A DNA stretch of 64,000 nt from Herbaspirillum autotrophicum (GCF_001189915.1 NZ_LFLS01000011.1:62001-126000); one strand, 5' to 3'; counted from the first letter of the stretch, positions 26,789 through 36,807 are shown. A program made the numbers and translations. Notes: generated from the sequence alone by a model not told the origin.

Positions 26789-29010
26789 TCGCCCCTCCTG
26801 GGTACATCGATTCGTCCCGTGTTGAGGTTCCGGCTCCATACACCGGACTGTGGCAACAGGGCCCATGAAGTACTTGCCCGGATCAGATTGCAATCGTGCA
26901 TCCGGGTCTCGCGCATGTCGGCGCCGTAAAGGATCGCCTCTTTCAGCGAACAGCCGTCAAACGATGCGCCGGCCAGACAGGCATGCATGATGTTCGCGCC
27001 GTCGAGTAACGTCGATGTCCAGTTCGACCGCTCTGCCTTCAGGTGTTGGCCGTTGAATTTGATGAACGAACAGTGATTGACCTGCACCCCGAGTGCCTGC
27101 AAGTCCTGAAAGCTCGACGACCGGAACACGCAATCGGTAAGGTGCGCGTGCTCCAGCGACGAGCCGTACGACAATACTGCCGACGACAACGTCGTTTGTT
27201 GCCATGTGCTCCGGCATAAATTACTCAACAGCACACTCAGTTTTGTCATCGTGCATTGCGACAGTTTCAGGTCTGTCAGTTTGCATTCAACCAGGTCGAT
27301 TCCCTTCGCACGTACCTGGTTCCAGGTCCAATGACAGGCATCGACGTCGTTCCAGGACACGCCCTGCCATTCCACATCCTGTATGCAACCACGCGCACCG
27401 CCGCCGCCCTGCACGACCACCATCGACCACGCTCCCGCTGTCGCTGTAAAGTCGTCAAGCCGGCACGTCTCCAGGTTGACGCGCTCCAGCGTCACGTTGT
27501 TCCAGGAACTGCGCGCAAGTTCGCAACGAATCAGTGCACCGTCCTGCCATTGCACCTCGTTGAACGCGGCATCGACGCATGTGCAGTCGACCATCTGTAC
27601 CTGGCTCAGCGAACAGTTCAGCCAGTTGCTCTGATCGAATCGGCAACGCTCGAACCGCACTTCTTCGAAACACCAGCCGTCAAGTCGCAACGCCGACAGA
27701 TCAGCGCCCCGGATGGTCACCCGCGCAAGCCCGGCAGCATCAGCTACGCTCAAACGTTGTCGCCAATCCTGACCGTCAGGCGGCGGTGCCGGCAATGTAC
27801 CGGATTGCATTTTTTCTCCGGACGCGTTCAGCCTGATCTGGTCTTCGCGTGCCACGGTGAGGCTCATAAGCTGGCCTTCGAGCCGCGTTCTGACTTCCTT
27901 GCGATGGTAAGGTACAGGACTAAAACGAGGGTGATCATCCGCATCAAGAATGAGATCCCAACTCCAGCCCCGGTCGACCGACGGCATCAACGGATGATCC
28001 GCCTGTTGCGTCGGATCAATGCAGCTCAAGTCCACACGCTGCCCGGCAAATGCCATCAAGGTGTCGACGTCGAATGGTTCCTCCGCATCCTTGAATGCAG
28101 CGACCAGCATGGCCGGACTGTCATCAAGAACGTAAGCGGTCGCAATTGCGCCATTCCACCACAGCACACCGATATCACGATCAGGAAGGAACCAGAGAGT
28201 CTGTTGCCTGAGCGCAAGTTGATCGGCGCCGGTGCGGTCGGTGCGCGTGACCAGCGCGACTGCGGCAAGACGTGGCAGTAACCCGCTATACCCTGCGCCA
28301 TGCTCGCCGAAACCGCGCAGTTCGAAACGCGCGCCCGGTGTCCAGCTTTCGCGATGCGACCATTGATCCGGTGCCGCCTGCTGAAAAAACCGAAGATCGA
28401 CACTGGCAGGCCATCCCATGTGCGTACCGTCACGCGCCATTGCCTCAGACGTGCCGGGCCGGGCGGGCATCCATTGCCGGCGTTCTGGCCAGTCATTTGC
28501 GAGCGCCCCCATCGCGGCCAGCGGTTCTGGAGCAACGCCCAGCACCCCCACACGCTGCAATGGCGCCGTACCTGACACGATGCCGAACGGATTTTCTCCG
28601 GCCCCGCCCGCGGCCGCCTGCACCGGATCAATCGTGAGTCGCGCGAAGGCATCTGGTGCCGACCCGGGGTTCGCTTTCACGCGACACGACACCGTCTTGC
28701 GAACGCCGTCGAGTTCAACCGAAGCGTTCCACTCAACCATGCCTCTATGGTCTGCGGCGGTTATCCGGTGCACTGATTCGCCGGCCAGCAACCACTCCGC
28801 GCAACGCTTCGGCATGGCGACCTCGGCCAACGGCACCGATGGCGTCGCCGCCTTCAGCGCCTCCCAGACTGCCGCTTCATGGACCAGGATCGTCGGATCG
28901 CTGAGCCGGAAGCCGACACCGATACTGATCGCCAGCATCGGCGTAGCACCAATCTGGGTTCGCGCCGTCGCAATAAGTGCGGCCTGAGGCTTGATATGAC
29001 GCATCGGCAT
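26785..29010 (-). CDS. DUF2169 and pentapeptide-repeat fusion protein, T6SS adaptor candidate
   Basis: A 741-residue protein: an N-terminal DUF2169 domain (about residues 1-330; TPMLAISIGVGFRLSD, WNASVELDGVRKTVSCRVKANP, RFFQQAAPDQ) followed by pentapeptide repeats (about 440-735, e.g. ADLSALRLDGWCFEEVRFERCRFDQSNWLNCSLSQ). DUF2169 proteins recur next to VgrG and DUF4150 genes and are thought to help load effectors. The start shares a base with the vgrG stop (TGATG) and the stop overlaps the next gene (ATGA), so vgrG through DUF4150 is tightly coupled. Confidence 0.85.
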   Translation of the reverse strand: MPMRHIKPQAALIATARTQIGATPMLAISIGVGFRLSDPTILVHEAAVWEALKAATPSVPLAEVAMPKRCAEWLLAGESVHRITAADHRGMVEWNASVELDGVRKTVSCRVKANPGSAPDAFARLTIDPVQAAAGGAGENPFGIVSGTAPLQRVGVLGVAPEPLAAMGALANDWPERRQWMPARPGTSEAMARDGTHMGWPASVDLRFFQQAAPDQWSHRESWTPGARFELRGFGEHGAGYSGLLPRLAAVALVTRTDRTGADQLALRQQTLWFLPDRDIGVLWWNGAIATAYVLDDSPAMLVAAFKDAEEPFDVDTLMAFAGQRVDLSCIDPTQQADHPLMPSVDRGWSWDLILDADDHPRFSPVPYHRKEVRTRLEGQLMSLTVAREDQIRLNASGEKMQSGTLPAPPPDGQDWRQRLSVADAAGLARVTIRGADLSALRLDGWCFEEVRFERCRFDQSNWLNCSLSQVQMVDCTCVDAAFNEVQWQDGALIRCELARSSWNNVTLERVNLETCRLDDFTATAGAWSMVVVQGGGGARGCIQDVEWQGVSWNDVDACHWTWNQVRAKGIDLVECKLTDLKLSQCTMTKLSVLLSNLCRSTWQQTTLSSAVLSYGSSLEHAHLTDCVFRSSSFQDLQALGVQVNHCSFIKFNGQHLKAERSNWTSTLLDGANIMHACLAGASFDGCSLKEAILYGADMRETRMHDCNLIRASTSWALLPQSGVWSRNLNTGRIDVPRRGE

Positions 29011-31301
29011 CAGCTTTTCACTTGCATGCCAAGTTTCTTCAGATCCACACCGGTATCCGAATAACTGGCACCGGTGTACGAATAGCTGACACCGGTGACC
29101 GACGTGCTGTTGCCGGTGGTCGAATTGCTTGAACCGACAGTAGAGGTCGTGCTGCCTGTGGTAGACATGCTCGTCCCTACCATTGTTGTCGATGATCCCG
29201 TGGTCGACATGGAAACACCGGTGACGCTGGTCGACATGCCCGTATTCGACATCGATGTGCCAACGATACTGGTTGTTGAGCCCACCACTGATGTGCTGGC
29301 GCCGGTCATGCTGTTCGATGTCCCGGTAAACGACAGCGAGACGCCGGTCATGCTTTGCGACTGTCCTGTGGCAGACGTGCTGACGTCGGTCATCGAGGTT
29401 GAAATGCCCGTCATGCTGGTTGACACCCCGGTCACCGATGTCGTGGTGCCGGTCATACTGGTTGCTACGCCGGTGAACGAGGTGTTGACGCCGACGAACC
29501 CTGTATTGACGCCGGTGAACGAGGTATTGACGCCGTTGAACGAGGTATTGACACCGGTGAACGAGGTATTGACGCCGGTGAAGCCGACCGACGAACCGGT
29601 AAACGACAAATTGGCGCCGGTAAAATTTACCGACAATCCGGTGAAGTTGACCGACAGCCCGGTAAAGGTTACCGCGATACCCCTGAAACTGATCGCCGCC
29701 CCCGTCACCGACGTCGACGTGCCGACCACCGATACGCTCGAATCCTGGCCGACTGCCTTCGAGCTGTTACGCTCGACGGTCTCTTGCATGTCGCGCTCGG
29801 CATGAATCATCACGCGCTCCGCGCCACGCTGGTCGTCGAAGGTGAGCTGACTGGCATTCTGAGGTTGTCCTGCCTGCTTGATCGATCGCGATACCAGCCC
29901 CGTATAGCGAGCATCCTTCGGCAAGTCGTAGGGTGTCGGATTATCGCCGTTGTAGACGATACCGGTCACCAATGGCCGATCAAGGTCACCGTCCACATAC
30001 GTCACCAGGACTTCCTGTCCGGCCCGGGGCATGGCGATGACACCCCAGCCCTTGCCGGCCCACGCCTGAGACACCCGGATCCAGCATGAAGCGTCGGCTT
30101 CCACCGTCTTGTAGCGATCCCAGTGGAAGTGCACCTTGATGCGCCCCAGATTATCTGTATATACCTCGGAAATCAGGGGTCCCACTACAGTTGCGCTCTG
30201 AATCCCCGGTACCTGCGGTCGCGCCGTCACCAGCAGCGGCCGATATGGCTGATTGTCAGCCAACGCCCTGAATTTGACGCCGACATTGCGCCCTTGCGAC
30301 GAGCTGTCCGGTCCATCCTGGACGAATGACAATTCGCTGCCGATGACGTAATAACGGCGATTGCGCGTAGACGCCGGGTAACCTACCAGCGTAAATGCCT
30401 GGCCCGTCGTCAGGCCGCGTGCATTGGCCTCGCCGATCAAAACATGGGCATCTGCCTGAAACGCATCCAGCCGCAGCCGTGCCAGCCGTTCGCCGTTTTG
30501 TTCGTCCTGATAGCCCGTCGCGTAGTCGTAATATTCGAGCTGGACACCGGACAATGCCCGCCCGGATGGCGTCTGCGCATCGCTGTCCAGGCGGTTCGAC
30601 GGCACCAGATAGTTGAAATCGCGCAGCGCGACGTTATTCGACCGTACCCGCCGGGTACGCTGTAATCGCTGCACCCCTTCGCGTCCATGGATGGCCCGCG
30701 CTTCTTCGCCGTCAGGCAAATACTGGAGCTGGCCATAGGGCGATGCCTGGTCACCGAAGCGTTGCGTGTCTGACAGCACGACAACATGCCGGTCTGATTC
30801 GTGCGCAATCCAGAAATATATTCCCTCGTCTTCCAGTAATCGCTTGACGAAATTCAGGTCGGATTCCTGAAACTGCACGCAGTATTCGCGTGGCTCATAC
30901 ATTCCTTCCAATTCAAAGCGAAAGCCGCTGCGTTGATGTCCGGCGAACACCTGTTCGACGATTTCCGGCACCGTCAGGTTTTGAAAAATCCGGCTGTTCC
31001 GGTTTTCTTCCAGGAACGACAACCAGCTTCTCAAGTCCAGCGTATAGGTATATTGCCCGCTCAGTTGTCCGGTGTCATAACCGCCAAACACATAGGTACT
31101 GAAGGTGCGCACCGCGCCATTACCCAAATCGATATCAACCGATAACGGCGTACCAAGCAGTTCATCCAGATCCAATTCCGGATCATGACTCAACACATCA
31201 ATACGATACGACGGCTCCTGCGAGAAATCCTCTCGCACCGTCAACGCCAGCGCCATGCAACCCGAGTCCAGCGCATCACTACGCAATTCGATCAGACGCA
31301 T
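29010..31301 (-). CDS. vgrG: Type VI spike protein VgrG with long heptapeptide-repeat tail
   Basis: A 763-residue VgrG (TssI). The N-terminal gp27-like part (about 1-370) includes VKRLLEDEGIYFWIAHE and QYRESDLNF-type segments; the gp5 OB-fold (about 375-460) contains GRIKVHFHWDRYK and WAGKGWGVIAMPRAGQEVLVTYVDGDLDRPLVTG; DUF2345-like strands follow. Instead of the usual end, residues about 521-751 are 33 consecutive heptapeptides of the type V-N/S-T-S-F/M-T-G, then a 12-residue tail ending in MQVKS. There is no C-terminal toxin domain. The start lies within the end of clpV (10-base overlap), and the stop overlaps the DUF2169 start. Confidence 0.95.
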   Translation of the reverse strand: MRLIELRSDALDSGCMALALTVREDFSQEPSYRIDVLSHDPELDLDELLGTPLSVDIDLGNGAVRTFSTYVFGGYDTGQLSGQYTYTLDLRSWLSFLEENRNSRIFQNLTVPEIVEQVFAGHQRSGFRFELEGMYEPREYCVQFQESDLNFVKRLLEDEGIYFWIAHESDRHVVVLSDTQRFGDQASPYGQLQYLPDGEEARAIHGREGVQRLQRTRRVRSNNVALRDFNYLVPSNRLDSDAQTPSGRALSGVQLEYYDYATGYQDEQNGERLARLRLDAFQADAHVLIGEANARGLTTGQAFTLVGYPASTRNRRYYVIGSELSFVQDGPDSSSQGRNVGVKFRALADNQPYRPLLVTARPQVPGIQSATVVGPLISEVYTDNLGRIKVHFHWDRYKTVEADASCWIRVSQAWAGKGWGVIAMPRAGQEVLVTYVDGDLDRPLVTGIVYNGDNPTPYDLPKDARYTGLVSRSIKQAGQPQNASQLTFDDQRGAERVMIHAERDMQETVERNSSKAVGQDSSVSVVGTSTSVTGAAISFRGIAVTFTGLSVNFTGLSVNFTGANLSFTGSSVGFTGVNTSFTGVNTSFNGVNTSFTGVNTGFVGVNTSFTGVATSMTGTTTSVTGVSTSMTGISTSMTDVSTSATGQSQSMTGVSLSFTGTSNSMTGASTSVVGSTTSIVGTSMSNTGMSTSVTGVSMSTTGSSTTMVGTSMSTTGSTTSTVGSSNSTTGNSTSVTGVSYSYTGASYSDTGVDLKKLGMQVKS
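29049..29741 (-). repeat. 33 tandem 21-bp units encoding the VgrG heptapeptide tail
   Basis: Counting back from the C-terminal tail, 33 units of exactly seven residues (21 bp) run without an insertion or deletion, nearly all ending in Gly (one ends in Asp). The units nearest the core favour FTG (VNTSFTG), later ones STG/VTG. DNA copies are diverged except a near-identical central block around 29470-29580 (GTATTGACGCCGGTGAACGA on the plus strand). Confidence 0.9.
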
Positions 31302-33964
31302 GCCGGTTCTCCCTTCGTACCGGCATCAGCCGGCATATTCAGACCAACCGGCATCAACTCCCCATCGGTCTCGTCCTGCTCGGTTCCATCATCGAGTGTG
31401 AGCAACAGCCTGTCGGTCGCGGACAACCGTACCGTCTGTAACGTTCGGCCTTCCGCACGCGCAACCAGCACGCCATGCGCCACTACCGGCAGCACATGTT
31501 GACGCAGCAATTCGCGTACTGCGCGGCCGTTGGCCGGATGTTGTGCAATTGCCCTGGCAATCCAATCCGCGACGTTGTCTTCGACCTGCCAGCCAAGTCC
31601 GTTTTGAGCCAGTCGCTGGCCAATTTCATCAAGCGCCTGATATGCAATACCGGTCAGCGCCGCAAGATCAAGCGGCCGGAACACGACAACCTGAATCCGC
31701 GCCAGCAGTGCCGGAGAAAAACGTCCTTGCAATCGCTCCCGCACCAGTGCCTCCAGGCTGGCCTGCGACACCTGCGGATCGGCCTTGCACGATGCTTCAA
31801 TCTCCGCATCGCCCAGATTGGTCGTCAGCAAGATCAAGCTGTTGCGAAAACTGATCCGGCGTCCGTCGCCATCCTCCATCCACCCCTGATCGAAGACCTG
31901 ATAGAACACCTCATGAATGTCTGAATGTGCCCGGTCAAATTCGTCGAGCAACAAGACGCTATACGGCTTTTTCCGGATCGCCTCAGTCAGGCGTCCGCCC
32001 TTGCCGTATCCAACGTAGCCGGGAGGAGCCCCTTTCAGCGTTGAGGCCGTGTGCGCCTCTTGAAATTCGTTCATGTTGAACTGTACGAGGTTGCGCTCTC
32101 CGCCGAACAGCAACTCCGCCAATTTTGCCGCAGCCTGACTCTTGCCAGTACCTGTCGGTCCCGCCAGCAACATGACGCCCAACGGGCGCTGCGGATCGCC
32201 GAGACCGGAATGCGAGACATGCAATGCCTGCACAATCGCGCGTATCCCATCTGACTGGCCGTGGATGCAAGTGTTCAGCGAACACTCCAGATCAACGATC
32301 CGCTGTGCTTCGTCCTGTGCCAGTTGTGTGACCGGAACACCGGTCCACTCTGCCAGAACTTCGGCGATGACGTGGGCGTCGACCCAGGGCCGCACCAGAT
32401 GATCAGCATCGACACGTGCCGCCAGCGTGCCGTCATCATCGGATTTGCTTGCAGCTGAAGCCGGCGTGGCGCGCATCCGGGCCAGCCACGAGTTCACTTC
32501 CTCGCGTTGTGTTTCAACAATGCCCTTGAGCGTTTCCGCTTCGACTTCAATGCGATTGCGCTGAGCTTCAAGATCAGCATCATCGTCCGGCGTTGAAACA
32601 CCCATCCGGCGATCGTTAGCCCGCCACTGCAAAGCCTGCCCGATTGCCATCGCCTGCTGCCCGAGGCGCTCCAGGCCGGCTGGCGCACAGCTCTGGCTCA
32701 TCGCGACCCGCGCGCATGCCGTATCCAGCAAACTGATCGCCTTGTCCGGCAGTTGCCGGGCCGGAAGATAACGTCTCGACAGCGCGACAGCACTGCGCAG
32801 CGCAGCATCGACGATGTGTACCTGATGATGCTCGGCAAAACGCGGTGCGATAGTGCGCAGCATGTCAATGGCTGCAGCATCACCCGGTTCATCGACTGCC
32901 ACGGTCTGAAAGCGCCGGACAAATGCAGCATCGGGCTCGATATATTGCTTGTATTCCGACCACGTAGTCGCCGCCACCATGCGCAATTGCCCGCGCGCCA
33001 GCATCGGCTTGATCAGATTGGCGGCGTCACCGGTACCGGCCGATCCACCGGCACCGATCAGCGTATGGGTTTCATCGCAAAACAGAATGATCGGCGCCGG
33101 TGCCGCGATCACTGCATCAACCAACGCCTTCAGCCGTTGTTCGAATTCGCCGCGGACCCCTGCCCCGGCCTGCAGACGCGCCAGATCCAACGCCCACACT
33201 TGCGCCCCCAACAGACCCGGAGGCACGGCACCCGAGTGAATTCTCTGTGCCAGTGCTTCGACTACGGCCGTCTTCCCCACGCCAGCCTCACCGACCAGGA
33301 TCGGATTGTTCTGACGTCGCCGCGACAGGATGTCAATCACGATTCGCAACTCGTCATCACGCCCTACCACCGGATCAAGTTCGCCACGCGCAGCCTGGTC
33401 GGTCAGGCAGGTTGCCCACTTGGCAAGCACACCATCCGAACCCGCCTCGTCAACCGGAAAATAACCAGAGCTTTGCGACGGATTTTCCGCTGCCTCGGAC
33501 CATCTCGCTTCCAGCATTTCGTAGCGTTTTGCGACCTCATCGGTTGAAGCCGCAGTGATGCCTTGCGGGATCCGTTGCTGAAGCCAGCGGCGTGTGACAT
33601 CTTCATCAAGCCACGCGAGCAGCAAATGTCCGGAGCGGACTTTGCCCGACGGTGCCGCAATCTGGCTCCAGATCACGGCAGGACCGACACTGCGCTCCAG
33701 CGAAGCAGATATGTCGCGCAGCGAATCTCCGCTTACGTCGAACCCGTCCAGCGCTTTCTCCAGGCGGCGCTTCACGTCGTCGACATCGTGTCCCCATTCC
33801 GCGAAAAGCCTGGAAAAATCACTCTGCTCACGCTGCAACAGACACAAAGCCCAGTGGTCAAGATCGATAAAGGTGTGGTGCCTGGACCGACCCAGCGTCG
33901 TGGCATCAACCAGCGCCGCATAAGCCGTGCGACCAAGGCAATTGAAAATACGTTCGCGATTCAC
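31292..33964 (-). CDS. tssH: Type VI AAA+ ATPase ClpV (TssH)
   Basis: An 890-residue ClpV, the unfoldase that disassembles the contracted TssBC sheath. N-terminal Clp repeats (RTAYAALVDATTLGRSRHHTFIDLDHW), first AAA+ module with Walker A GEAGVGKTA and Walker B IILFCDETH, a coiled middle domain (about 470-530), and the second AAA+ module with GPTGTGKSQ and VLLLDEFDRAHSD, then the ClpB D2 small domain. I placed the start at the GTG 33962-33964, just after the tssG stop, because this matches the family's N-terminus; the frame is open 63 bases further upstream inside tssG. The end overlaps vgrG. Confidence 0.95.
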   Translation of the reverse strand: MNRERIFNCLGRTAYAALVDATTLGRSRHHTFIDLDHWALCLLQREQSDFSRLFAEWGHDVDDVKRRLEKALDGFDVSGDSLRDISASLERSVGPAVIWSQIAAPSGKVRSGHLLLAWLDEDVTRRWLQQRIPQGITAASTDEVAKRYEMLEARWSEAAENPSQSSGYFPVDEAGSDGVLAKWATCLTDQAARGELDPVVGRDDELRIVIDILSRRRQNNPILVGEAGVGKTAVVEALAQRIHSGAVPPGLLGAQVWALDLARLQAGAGVRGEFEQRLKALVDAVIAAPAPIILFCDETHTLIGAGGSAGTGDAANLIKPMLARGQLRMVAATTWSEYKQYIEPDAAFVRRFQTVAVDEPGDAAAIDMLRTIAPRFAEHHQVHIVDAALRSAVALSRRYLPARQLPDKAISLLDTACARVAMSQSCAPAGLERLGQQAMAIGQALQWRANDRRMGVSTPDDDADLEAQRNRIEVEAETLKGIVETQREEVNSWLARMRATPASAASKSDDDGTLAARVDADHLVRPWVDAHVIAEVLAEWTGVPVTQLAQDEAQRIVDLECSLNTCIHGQSDGIRAIVQALHVSHSGLGDPQRPLGVMLLAGPTGTGKSQAAAKLAELLFGGERNLVQFNMNEFQEAHTASTLKGAPPGYVGYGKGGRLTEAIRKKPYSVLLLDEFDRAHSDIHEVFYQVFDQGWMEDGDGRRISFRNSLILLTTNLGDAEIEASCKADPQVSQASLEALVRERLQGRFSPALLARIQVVVFRPLDLAALTGIAYQALDEIGQRLAQNGLGWQVEDNVADWIARAIAQHPANGRAVRELLRQHVLPVVAHGVLVARAEGRTLQTVRLSATDRLLLTLDDGTEQDETDGELMPVGLNMPADAGTKGEPACV

Positions 33965-33966
33965 GT

Positions 33967-34932
33967 CTAGTTCCGAAAAAAATCGTAGATGGTTAAAGTA
34001 CGTAGTGCATGATTCGGTCGAGACCATGTATCGACACCGAGGCGCATGCGTCCAATTTTTCCGGCGATTTCAGGGCGTGTTCGCACCTGGACCCTGATCA
34101 CCGGATCAATCTTGCCGTCGACAAAATCCGTGACGACTGCGCATAACGCCATCGCAGCCGCTGAACGACGTTGCCAGCGGTAAAATTCTGCTGCATCTAT
34201 CGGGCCGATTACGACTTCCATCGAGTGCTGGACATCCCAAATCCTGGCCCCGATCCGGCGCCCGCCGCGCAATGCCAGCGGCACCGGAATCCAGCGTCCG
34301 TGACGCGGCGTGATCCTGAACGGCACACCAAAGTAGCGCACCAGCATTCGCTGCAAATCGGCCAGCGACCGCCGAGGAGCGCAGTACACCCCTGGGAAGG
34401 CACGTCGGCAAGCCCGGGCGTCATGACTTGCCGTCGCTTCTTCATGCCGGCGACCGGCATCCGCCAATGCCGTTACCCGCTCGGCGAAAGGATTGCGCGC
34501 GCGCTCGTATCCAAGCACCGGATGCATTGACGACCAGGCAAAGTAATGCAGCCATGCCATATCGCCACAAATGACGTTGACAAAACGTTCGAATGCAGCA
34601 TTGCGTTCAAAGCGCTTTTCTTGCATTGCATGTTCAGTCACGTGCAACGGCATCGGACCATACGGTGCGAACAATCCGAAATGTCTCTGAATCACGTTGA
34701 CCTGATGATAGTCATCCGCTTCAATGAAGCGGGTCTGTCCGATTCGCACACTCGCAACGTCCGTGCTCGCAAAATGCATTTCTGCCGATTGCTCGATACG
34801 CAGCCACGGCGGACTGCGCCTCATGCGTCGCAGGGAGCCGGTCCTTTCCCGCTCCAGCACTTCCACCCGGCGCATCAACTCGAAAAAGTTGCGACGCGGC
34901 GTCAGTGCGCGCTGAATCTGTGCAAGGATCAC
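33967..34932 (-). CDS. tssG: Type VI baseplate protein TssG (VasB)
   Basis: A 321-residue baseplate wedge protein. Family hallmarks are FFELMRRVE near the N-terminus, the central FGPYGPMPLHVTEHA-type segment (here LFAPYGPMPLHVTEH), FAWSSMHP and the VRYFGVPFRI stretch. It complexes with TssF and TssE around the spike. Its ATG overlaps the tssF stop by four bases (ATGA). Confidence 0.93.
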   Translation of the reverse strand: MILAQIQRALTPRRNFFELMRRVEVLERERTGSLRRMRRSPPWLRIEQSAEMHFASTDVASVRIGQTRFIEADDYHQVNVIQRHFGLFAPYGPMPLHVTEHAMQEKRFERNAAFERFVNVICGDMAWLHYFAWSSMHPVLGYERARNPFAERVTALADAGRRHEEATASHDARACRRAFPGVYCAPRRSLADLQRMLVRYFGVPFRITPRHGRWIPVPLALRGGRRIGARIWDVQHSMEVVIGPIDAAEFYRWQRRSAAAMALCAVVTDFVDGKIDPVIRVQVRTRPEIAGKIGRMRLGVDTWSRPNHALRTLTIYDFFRN

Positions 34933-36791
34933 AGCAGTCTTCCTTCGCCGGCGCCGGTGTTCACATGCGTGCTGACAATCTCGCCGTCCAGCCGCACGCC
35001 CACCTCTATGCCGTCGTTGAGCGTTGCCGCCTCCGCCAGCGCTTGCGCCAGCAACCGTCCAAACAACCAGCCGCCGCGGTCCGAGTGCGCCGACTCTGCG
35101 ATATCTATATCGACGCGCGTGGCCTGCACGAAAGAACGCGGCACCGCACGTCCGGCCGCAATAAACGTCGCTTCCAGATGGACCGAGAGCAGACTTTCAA
35201 TCCGCTGACGGTCAAGCGCGTCGTCACGATTGGCGGCAAGCAACAATTGCTCGACTATCCGCGCGGTGACGTTCTGCGCCTTTCCGACACGCAGCGCGAG
35301 CGGGTTTTGCCCCAGATGTGAGGTTGCATCCCAACACATTTCGACGGATGGCATGCCGCGCGGCGCGCTTCCGGGCCACAGGCATTCGATGCGGCGTACG
35401 GCGACCGGATCAAGCAAACTGAGTTCAGCATCAAGCAGCGCTGAGGGGCGCCAATCACGGTCGACCACCAGCGCCTTGCCAGTAATCAATGCAATGTCAT
35501 CCAGTTCCACAGCGTCATCCAGCGTCGATACTGCAATCAGATCGTGGCTGGCGAGCGGGTCGAAACGATCACGTCGCGTGCCGTCGGCGAGCAAGCCGCT
35601 CTCTCGCCGCAAGCTATAGCGAATTGCTTCACTTCCGCCTTCATAGCCGGCGGTCTCCAGCACCGAACGTGCCGTATGTGATTTGCCATTGCTTTCGCAT
35701 ACCTGCACGGCCGTCAATCCCCACAGAAAATACGCGGCAGGCAACATCCGGTCCACGGGTATCCACTGTTCGGTCAGATTGGCGTCATACGGCACCGGAT
35801 CGAAACGCTTGGGATACAAATTAATCACCGGCGTTGCGAACAGACGAAATTGATTCGCGTCAACTTCGCCAACGAGCGAATTCGGTACGTCACGCAATGA
35901 AAAAAACAATTCGAACGAACGTGCAGACGGATTGATTTCTGCAACGGCCGCCAGCACATCGAGATAGAATCCGAGCAGCCGCGCCGGCTGGGCAAAATAT
36001 TCCCGCAACAGCCGCAAACCTGGCAAAGCACTGAAGTCCGGCGGCAGCAGCGCCTCGGCATCGTCTACACCGGACAAGCGGATACCCGTCAGCGGCAACT
36101 TCAGAACTTCATCGCCGTGCGCCGTCGGCACCAGCGCATACCACCCGCTGCTCGATGTCAGCAACATCCGATGCAGTGCGTATGCACGCGGCAGATCTCC
36201 GGCAAGACTCAGATGCAACGGCGGGACGCTTCCCTCGCCGCCGCACAGTTCGGCGATGGTTGACATTCCCTCCAGTTCGAAGCGGAACCGCAACACCGCC
36301 TGCGATGAAGCAAGTTGCTGCGCCAGTTGAGAAGGCAATCCATTCAGGCTTCTGCTGCATTCAGCCTTCGCAATGCGCAAAGGCAGCATCGTCACGTCGC
36401 GGGCCGTGGCAAAGGTGACCGGAAGCTTTCGGCCCGGCATGCGGGCCGACACCAGCGTACCGCGAGGCAGCGTATAGCGCCGGAACGCATCGGGGGAATC
36501 CAGATCCGGGTGAAATGCAAACGTCGAGATTACGGGCGTCGCCGCCATGAACAACGGGCAGATACGGCCAAGTGCCTGCTGCGCAAACTCGGCACATTCG
36601 CGATCAAGTCGCGTCTGTACCCGTGCCGACAGATAGGCAACGCCTTCAAGCAGCCGCTCAACGAACGGATCAGTGATCGCCTCCGGATGCAAACCGAGTT
36701 CCGAGGCAACCTGTGGATGTTCCTTCGAAAATCGTGCACCTGCTTCGCGCAACTGACGCAACTCATCGTTGTAATGATCCAGGAAACTCAT
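34929..36791 (-). CDS. tssF: Type VI baseplate protein TssF (VasA)
   Basis: A 620-residue TssF. The N-terminal signature FLDHYNDELRQLREAGARFSKEHP and the following VERLLEGVAYLSARVQTRLD are diagnostic, as is the C-terminal GWLFGRLLAQALAEAATLNDGIEV region. Length is typical. It forms a baseplate wedge with TssG and TssE. The gap to tssE is 16 bases and the end overlaps tssG. Confidence 0.95.
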   Translation of the reverse strand: MSFLDHYNDELRQLREAGARFSKEHPQVASELGLHPEAITDPFVERLLEGVAYLSARVQTRLDRECAEFAQQALGRICPLFMAATPVISTFAFHPDLDSPDAFRRYTLPRGTLVSARMPGRKLPVTFATARDVTMLPLRIAKAECSRSLNGLPSQLAQQLASSQAVLRFRFELEGMSTIAELCGGEGSVPPLHLSLAGDLPRAYALHRMLLTSSSGWYALVPTAHGDEVLKLPLTGIRLSGVDDAEALLPPDFSALPGLRLLREYFAQPARLLGFYLDVLAAVAEINPSARSFELFFSLRDVPNSLVGEVDANQFRLFATPVINLYPKRFDPVPYDANLTEQWIPVDRMLPAAYFLWGLTAVQVCESNGKSHTARSVLETAGYEGGSEAIRYSLRRESGLLADGTRRDRFDPLASHDLIAVSTLDDAVELDDIALITGKALVVDRDWRPSALLDAELSLLDPVAVRRIECLWPGSAPRGMPSVEMCWDATSHLGQNPLALRVGKAQNVTARIVEQLLLAANRDDALDRQRIESLLSVHLEATFIAAGRAVPRSFVQATRVDIDIAESAHSDRGGWLFGRLLAQALAEAATLNDGIEVGVRLDGEIVSTHVNTGAGEGRLL

Positions 36792-36807
36792 GATTGTTCG
36801 TTGTGCA

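Noticed and set aside
29049-29741. Regular 21-bp repeats considered as a CRISPR-like or satellite array
   Set aside because: No spacers, diverged units, and the repeats are in frame and encode the end of VgrG.
29095-29805. A 236-codon plus-strand open frame rich in V-x-x-P-V-N-E repeats
   Set aside because: It is the antisense of the VgrG heptad repeats; the 21-bp period keeps the opposite strand open. No ribosome-binding site or family signal.
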